Source: Phascolomyces articulosus (Eukaryota > Mucoromycota > Mucoromycetes > Mucorales > Lichtheimiaceae). From it: a stretch of 64,000 nt of DNA. Where the stretch lies: positions 434,001 through 498,000 of the forward strand of contig JAIXMP010000017.1 in NCBI GenBank assembly GCA_025677815.1. The letters are read 5' to 3'. This document shows positions 57,474 through 64,000 of the stretch, in pieces. The notes under the pieces are model-generated. The model ran no database searches. It saw only the letters and a program-made list of their open reading frames with translations, and was not told the origin of the DNA. Each line of letters begins with the position of its first letter. Positions within the stretch are counted from its first letter, which is position 1. The position numbers and the translations under genes were made by a program.

Positions 57474-58680
57474 TATTGCTTACAGTTGTGAAATATTTTT
57501 TTTGTCAAAATAAAATGACTTTTTGACCATAGAAGAGATATAAAGTTTTCTTGAGTAACCATTTAGATGACGAATAAGAGTGCAGATCAAAATGCGGAGA
57601 AAAATTGTAATTTCTTGATCCATGATTTAGAAGAACAAGAAAAGAAGAAATGTAGTTGATCTTGACAACAATAACAAAATGACTTGGCTATATGTCAATG
57701 ATAGAAAGAGAAATATTTAACATTAAAAAAAAAAGAGATTTTCTCCCACATTTTTAGATATATTTTCCTTAATAGATATGTACTGTGTGAAAAAAAAAGA
57801 AAATTAGTCCGGCTATGCTACCGTAAGTTGAGATATTACCAACAAAATAAAACCATTTTAAAATGATACATAAGCATTCATCAATAAAAGGGAGAGTGAT
57901 TCAAGTTAAATATCCAAAATATTAGCCGAGAAAGAAATCTAAAAAACAATAATTTTCTTGTGTGGATTTCCGAGATTTCAGCCTGTACTACTCTCATGAC
58001 AAAAGACTTATAGTTATATTGAAACTTCTTTTGCGTTTAATGAGTTTTTCCCTAACGGTATGTAAACGGTTGGTTGGTATTTCCGGTGCAATGGCATTTT
58101 GTAAAGATGGAAGAATACTTGTCCCGTTTTGCTTGCGTAAACTTCACACCAAGTTATAAAATAAGTGTCAGCAACATGATTGATGATGATGCATTCATTT
58201 ATTTTTATGAGTAGCTAGTGTATCATGATTTCTCAATGACTAATCACACTTTTTTTATATATAATAAAACCTGCCAAAAAAAAAAAGGTGTTATTGCTTT
58301 TATGTTATTCTTCTTTGTCTTGATTATTAATGGAAAAAAAAAAAGAAAAATAATCGTAGGGTGATAGACACTTTTAAACAAATAAGGTTATTGTTACGTT
58401 GGTGTGAAAAATAGATATAACAAAACGTGTGTAATAGTAGTAAGTGTACTTATATATTCGAATCACAAATCAAGATATAAATGATTTGACGGCGCAAGTT
58501 TTATCCAGAGAGATCAAAAGTATGGTAACACATGGATCACAGGCTCTAAATGTTACAAAAGAATTATATAAAAAGTGGGGAAAAAAACTTGGCTAGAATT
58601 TCTCTCTCCCGCGCACGCCTTCTTTCTATATAACACACGCCTTATTTTATTATTATTATTTTTCTGTCCCCTTCATCATT
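57474..58680. other. Intergenic, MFS transporter upstream region
   Basis: AT-rich. A plus-strand patch 57962-58159 (65 codons) looks slightly coding-like (SLTVCKRLVGISGAMAFCKD) but is isolated. The last 80 bp are pyrimidine-rich and lead into the transporter ATG. Confidence 0.45.
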
Positions 58681-61507
58681 ATGGTAGATAATAATAATAA
58701 TGACGCGAATACAATTGCTTCTTCCTATAAAAATAACGACGATGCATCAAGAAGTAAAAGAGGCTCTATATCCACTCTATCAAAAAAAGAAGATTATCAT
58801 GAACGAAGGAGTAGGAGTAATACCAGTACCAGTAGTATCAAATCCATACAACAACAACAACAACAACAGACAGCCATCATAGATCTAGAAAAATCAGCAT
58901 CAGCCATCTCTTCAGAAACACTATCCAAAACTAAAAACGACCATGATGAAGAAAGTAATAAAAGTAGTAGCGACGATGCACCTCCTATTCTTTTGACCAA
59001 ACGACAACGAATCATCAAAACCACACGATTTTGTGTTTTAATGTTTGGATTATTAATGGGCATGTTTATGGTATGTTTAAATACTACCGTCGTAGCCCCT
59101 GCCATGAATATTATTGCTACCGAATTGAATGATATTGGTAATCAAACTTGGATTGCAACTGCTTATCTTGTTGCCATGAATTCTTTTCAAGCGTTAGCAG
59201 GCAAATTTTCTGATGTATTTGGCAGGTAATATAAATTATGTATTCTTTATTGGAAGTTTGTCGAAGAATTGATGGGAGATAATGATAATGATTTCTATAG
59301 AAAACCAATTGTATTATTTGGTATGTTTTTCTTTACCATGGGTTCTTTGATTAATGCATTAGCACCTACCATGAATGGTTTAATTGCTGGTCGTACTATT
59401 CAAGGATTTGGCGCTGGAGCTATCCTTAGTATGCTTTTCGTCATTATTACCGATGTACGTAAGAAATAACCAACATGATAATAATAGCAACTATCATTCA
59501 GAATAGCAATCGATAGATCAGATAATCATCATTCTAATCATCATGATAATAGGTTGCCCCGTATCGATTACGTCCAAAATTCCAATCCTCTTTGGCAGTC
59601 ATTTACGGTCTTTCCTCTGTCATTGGACCTTTGATTGGAGGTGCTTTTGTGGATAAATTAACGTGGCGTTGGGATTTCTGGTTAAATGTGATTCTTGGTG
59701 GATTTTCATTTTCTGTCACACTTTTATTATTTAAAGAACCCATTGATATTCCTAAAAGTACTTTTATAGCCAAAATCAAACGTATTGATTGGCTTGGTAC
59801 CTTGTTCTCCATGTCCTTTGTCTGTTGTCTTTTATTGGGACTCAGCTGGGGAAGTGCTTATGGTTGGAATTCATCTCATTCTTATGGATCATTTATTGGA
59901 GCTGCCGTTTCATTGATTGGTTTGATTGTCGCTGAAGGTTGGATTTCTCCAGAACCAGTAAGTATATGCTATATCGTAACAGTAGTAAGATGATGATGGA
60001 TGAGAAAAAAAAATAGGTATTCAACAAATTTCATTTCTATTTAGCTCATGCCAAAAGAAGTGGTTCTCAACCCATCCATTTTGATTGTCTATGTTTATGT
60101 GATGTGTCTTGGTTTAAGGTATACATATAATATTATTTTATCAAGATAAAAAAAAAACGTAAATAAAAGAGAAGACACTAAAAATAATGATATATTAGTT
60201 TTATCGGTACATTGTATTTCGGACCCGTACTCTATCAATCAGTATTTGGTGCAAGTAGTACCCAATCAGGCATACGTCTGATTCCATACATGATCTTATT
60301 AGTGGTTGGATCTGTTGGAAGTAGTTTTTTGATTGGACAATATGTTCCCTATATGAAATATTTTCTACTCTTGGCTGGTGCATCCAATTTATTAGGCTAT
60401 GGTTTATTTTATACTGTCAATGAAAATAGTAATTATGGGCAACAATCTGGGTATCTTGTCTTTTGTGGTAAGTCATATAACAGTATTACTAGTACTCATA
60501 TTCATACTATATTGTATGATTTTACATCATTCTAATAAAAAAAAAACAAATAGGTCTGGCATTTGGATTATCGCAACAAAATGCTATTTTAACAGTGCAA
60601 AAAGTGGCAGAAAGAAAATATATGGCAGTGGCAACAACATTGGTAAAGAGTCAACTTTATAACCTTTCACGTTGTCATCAATAATCTCATTTCCTGATTC
60701 TTTAATTTTTATAGCTCAACTTTTTCATGATGCTTGCTTCCTCCGTGGTAAATATGACATGTTACTGTGGAGATTTTATTCATTTTTGTGTCACACAATT
60801 GGTTTTTTCACACGCTATACCTTTCTTTTTTTTTTAGGGTATTGCCATTTTCCAAACGTTGTTTGAATTATTTTTGACACAACAATTCAAAACTTTGACA
60901 CCTGAAGAATTTGTAAATATATACATTCCTCAATGACTTCTTATCATCGTATACTAGTATATTTTAATCATACAAAGGAAAAGAACTAATCATGATTTAT
61001 TTATTTGAATACTAGGCCATGGCCAATGAATATGGTGCCATCGCAAACTATTTATTTATTCGTGATTTGCCGGACGGGCTCCGACAAACCATCATCAAAT
61101 GTTATTCCGAAGCATTACATCTTGTATTTATTCTTCCATTAGTGGCTGCTGGTTTAGGTTTTATTGCTACTATTTTTATTAAAAAGGTCAGATTCCTTGG
61201 GCGTCATCGAAAAGAGGAAGAAATTCAAGAACAAAAGAATGATCAACAAGAGGATCAAGGTGCAACGACCACTGTTGTGGTGACTCAAGAGAATGAAAAA
61301 CGAGGTTCCAATGCAACTACAGCCTCAGTAGAAAATCTAGATCAACAACAATTCACGACAAGAACATTACCTACTGATGAAGAAGATAAAAAGGTATCGA
61401 AAACTGTAAATACTACTACTGCTACTACTACCAAGGTGGTTGTTGGTGAAGAAGAGGAAGAACAAATAACTAATCGAATCAAAAGTTATATGAGTTACAA
61501 GCATTAA
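58681..61507 (+). CDS. MFS transporter, DHA2-type (14-TMS drug:H+ antiporter family)
   Basis: Nine exons (58681-59225, 59301-59454, 59553-59957, 60045-60118, 60199-60467, 60554-60642, 60715-60747, 60838-60912, 61016-61507), all in phase, give 711 residues. About 115 hydrophilic residues with a poly-Gln run precede the first helix. The TM1 motif reads CLNTTVVAPAMNIIATELND (the family's LD-T-V-APA motif with Asn for Asp), followed by QTWIATAYLVAMNSFQALAG, GKFSDVFGRKP (MFS motif A), GRTIQGFGAGAI and GLSSVIGPLIGGAF (motif C, antiporter signature). The last loop DGLRQTIIKCYSEAL resembles the conserved end of fungal DHA2 carriers. The C-terminal 100 residues are Gln/Thr/Glu-rich and cytosolic. These pumps export drugs, dyes, amino acids or siderophores by proton exchange; substrate unknown. 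Exon 7 is only 33 nt. Confidence 0.88.
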
Positions 61508-62209
61508 AGACATAACTATTTACCATATGCTTCTCTCAATGATAACTATGTTATTTATTACAACAGACCACACACACACCCCCCCAAAAAAAAAACAAAA
61601 TATACCATCTATATATTATATAAAATAAGCTATTCAATAAAAAAAAAAACTAATCTTTTAGTTCGACATCCTATTTTACATAACACAAAGAAATAACGCT
61701 TCTTTTTCTTTCTTATGCACATGACAATAAAATAAACTATTATTATTGGTATACATAGTACACTTGGAAAATTCTGACAAAAAAAAAAAAATAAGTGTTA
61801 ACAATACAATCATGACAACAAGGATTGGTTCCTTGATGATTTCTTTAAAAGATGCCTCCACGTTTAAAATGTTTCTCCTAGTGTGATGTAATTGGATAAA
61901 ACAAACCATTGAACACCTAATCCAAAGGTTTTAAAAGAGATGTTATCCGATATATCTACCTAACGGAAAATATGTTTCCGTCATTCCTGAGATTTTTTGG
62001 ATAGGATGATGTTTTTAAATTCTAAGCAGAACATTTAGGTTTCGCTGAGCGGGTAAGTTGATCTGGCCGTTGATCTTTGTTTGACTCATGCGGGATAGCT
62101 ATTTTTCCAAGACCTTATACCAACGCTAAAAAATTTATCACCAGCTGGGAAGGTTACTCCACAACACAGCCGTTTTTTTTTTTTTTTACAATCGAAACAC
62201 TGACATATA
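61508..62209. other. Intergenic
   Basis: Spacer of about 700 bp between two plus-strand genes. A-rich runs at about 61580-61660 probably hold the MFS poly(A) region. The 130 bp before 62210 is less AT-rich and ends in a T run, a likely promoter/leader of the small membrane-protein gene. Confidence 0.5.
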
Positions 62210-62742
62210 ATGATTCCACGTCTACCCCCATTATTATTAGCTGTTATTGGAGGAGCTTCTGTGTATGGAATTAAAGCGCTTTTAGATCGTTTAGAACCTG
62301 TCGCCATTGGTCCTCCAGGATCACATGAACATGCCGAGAAAATGAATAAACTCAAGATTGCTGCTCGACGCGGAGGCATTGCAATGGCAGCAGCAGGCAC
62401 CATTTATGCAGGTGTATGGAGTAAGTTTTCCTTCATGAAACCCTTCCCATTCTAATATACTTTCTATATATAATTTTGCATAATAATAATAATAAGTGAA
62501 TGTATTATTTAGTTTATAATAAACGAACTCATCGAACTACCCCTGCTGCTTCGCATATTCCTGGTGACGACAAGGCGTTTCACAGTGATCAATATAATAA
62601 TCGTGATGTCCGATTACGTGAAGAAACAATAAAAATGAAAGAAGAACAACAAGAACGAGAACAATTGGCACGTTCTCGATTAACAGCTGAACAAGCTTCT
62701 ATGGATAATAGAACTTCATCTATACCACCACCCTCATCATAA
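62210..62742 (+). CDS. Small membrane protein, hypothetical
   Basis: Two exons (62210-62420, 62513-62742) joined in phase 1 give 146 residues. Two hydrophobic segments lie at about residues 5-22 (PPLLLAVIGGASVYGIKA) and 53-70 (GGIAMAAAGTIYAGVWIY), with a short loop between them. A hydrophilic C-terminal half follows, with a Glu/Gln/Arg-rich predicted coiled coil (LREETIKMKEEQQEREQLAR) and a Ser/Pro end. The Arg/Pro-containing start and small size would fit an inner-mitochondrial-membrane or ER protein, but no family is recognised. The clean splice frame supports a real gene. Confidence 0.6.
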
Positions 62743-63662
62743 CGAAAACAATAAAAATCGATTGACATATGACGTGGATGTAGAAATTTATGCATTGAGT
62801 GAAGAGTTATGCCGGTATTTTTTTTTGTTTTATTATTATTAATAATTTATAGTATGTTATATTATGTTCTTTATATATAAAAAAGAAAGACTGTCGTAAT
62901 CATAAATTGTATTATATACTGTCAGAATATAATAATAATAGTAGTAGATGAAAAGTTTTGCTTGGGGTTTTTTTTAATAAATTATAGTATGTTAATATAA
63001 CTACGGTTGTTATACGTAAAAAAGAAAGGTTGTCATATTAATTGTATATGTATAATAATCTCCAAAAGTCATAAATTGTATATAAAAAAAGTGTTATATA
63101 TATTGTCAAAATAATAATAATAAAATAAAAGTAGTAATAATATATCACATGCATAAAAGAAAAAGCAATTAAATTAAAAAAAATAACCATATAATAATCA
63201 AAGATCCCCACATGTATGTGGTTTTCCTGACGAGCTTCTCCGCAGTATTTTTGTTGTATGTATAGTGTGTTTGTGTGTATATATATAGTTCGTGTATGTG
63301 TGCACGGTCTTGTAAAAAAAAAGCCAACTGAGTGTCCGTATAATGTATAATAATGTTGCGAAAATTTGGATTCTAATAAATAGTGCATGCAATAGTAATA
63401 ATTTTGTGTGTGTATTGTTGTTCTCCCTTGACTTGTTTCAATGAAACTTTTTTTTTTTTGGTAAAATGCTTGACGTGGTTCTTGTGCGATGTGTATATGC
63501 TACGTACGTTGTATGTTGAAAATGTAGTTGTATATATATGTAATGTGAGGTGTATATATATATAGAGAGAGAGAGAGAGAGCTGCAAGGAAGCAGAGAAC
63601 AGTTGATGTTCAGTTTTAAGAAAAAAAATTGACAACAAAACCACAGTATATAGTAGAATCAG
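62743..63662. other. Convergent 3' spacer
   Basis: Between two converging genes. A near-duplicated patch (TTATAGTATGTTA followed by AAAAAGAAAG...TGTCGTA/TGTCATA at about 62850-62900 and 62983-63034) suggests a small tandem duplication. (GT)n, (TA)n and (GA)n runs lie at 63270-63295, 63530-63563 and 63565-63580. No gene is seen. Confidence 0.5.
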
Positions 63663-64000
63663 CTACCGAGATGTTCTTCGATTACTTTCTTTGGATGCTT
63701 CAAATATTCCACCCCCAACTTCCATTCTACTACCACTGGTATGAGAAGGACCGACGTCTTGTTGTTCATCTTGTTTTTCTTGATCACTTGGTGCAGGAAC
63801 AACTAATCCACCAAATTGTTCTCGTAAGGATGGCAAATGTACTACATCTTCTTGAGCATGGATATGACTTGGAAATATGGGTTTTGTTTGTAATATCAAT
63901 TCTGGACGATCCGGCCGAAGTTCAATGGAAGGAGATGAAGATGGTAACGAAGGTGGAGCAATGGTAGGACTTGAATGCTTACTACTTCTTCTTGATGCTG
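63663..64000 (-). CDS. C-terminal end of an unidentified Ser/Pro-rich protein (partial)
   Basis: The minus-strand frame enters from the right edge and stops at 63663. It reads SRRSSKHSSPTIAPPSLPSS, then PSIELRPDRPELILQTKPIF and HAQEDVVHLPSLREQFGGLV, and ends in a Gln/Glu/Ser-rich tail. The frame is open across the whole 338 bp and GC-richer than the adjoining spacer. The region looks like a disordered regulatory tail; the main domain lies outside the window, so no function can be given. The plus-strand frame 63629-63967 is its shadow. Confidence 0.5.
   Translation of the reverse strand, partial: ASRRSSKHSSPTIAPPSLPSSSPSIELRPDRPELILQTKPIFPSHIHAQEDVVHLPSLREQFGGLVVPAPSDQEKQDEQQDVGPSHTSGSRMEVGGGIFEASKESNRRTSR

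Overview
The window is eukaryotic and looks like a Mucoromycota (Mucorales-type) fungus. Non-coding DNA is very AT-rich and full of poly(A/T) runs and AT microsatellites. Genes carry many short introns (41 to about 130 nt, GT...AG). The recognisable proteins fit that group: eL29, Vts1, a PPR protein, an OPT transporter, a DHHC acyltransferase, a DHA2-type MFS transporter and F-box proteins rich in Gln/Asn/Thr tracts. One intron in the DHHC gene has the hallmarks of a minor-spliceosome (U12, AT-AC) intron; the minor spliceosome survives in some early-diverging fungi but not in yeasts.

Layout. 1-122: 3' end of mitochondrial EF-Ts. 123-5520: gene-poor, holding a broken secreted class-3 lipase (1563-2632). 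5521-10000, minus strand: an arrestin-like protein and a six-exon DHHC palmitoyltransferase with a long acidic tail. 11945-14355: OPT transporter. 14356-21291: gene-poor, with a broken LINE reverse-transcriptase tail (18415-19032). 21292-24959, minus: a small basic Ser-rich protein, a tiny three-exon gene and a saccharopine-dehydrogenase-like oxidoreductase. 24960-28505: gene-poor, with a GC-richer island resembling a solo LTR. 28506-31427: RPL29 (plus) and VTS1 (minus). 31428-41037: gene-poor, dominated by a palindrome whose two 1,963-bp arms look identical (34964-36926 and 38831-40793) around a dead DDE transposase. 41038-50199, plus: a TPR/F-box/LRR protein, a mitochondrial PPR protein and a poly-N/T F-box protein. 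50967-56352, minus: a FAR1-type zinc-finger regulator and an HSL-family alpha/beta hydrolase. 58681-62742, plus: a nine-exon MFS transporter and a small two-exon membrane protein. 63663-64000: 3' end of a minus-strand gene.

The genes are ordinary housekeeping, membrane and regulatory genes without operon-like linkage. Most of the novelty is in the gene-poor tracts: the palindrome with its unrecognised arm ORFs and a breakpoint inside a MITE, a MITE family with three copies, and decayed mobile and lipase genes. All splice models were made by hand from reading-frame continuity and splice signals. No database search was possible.
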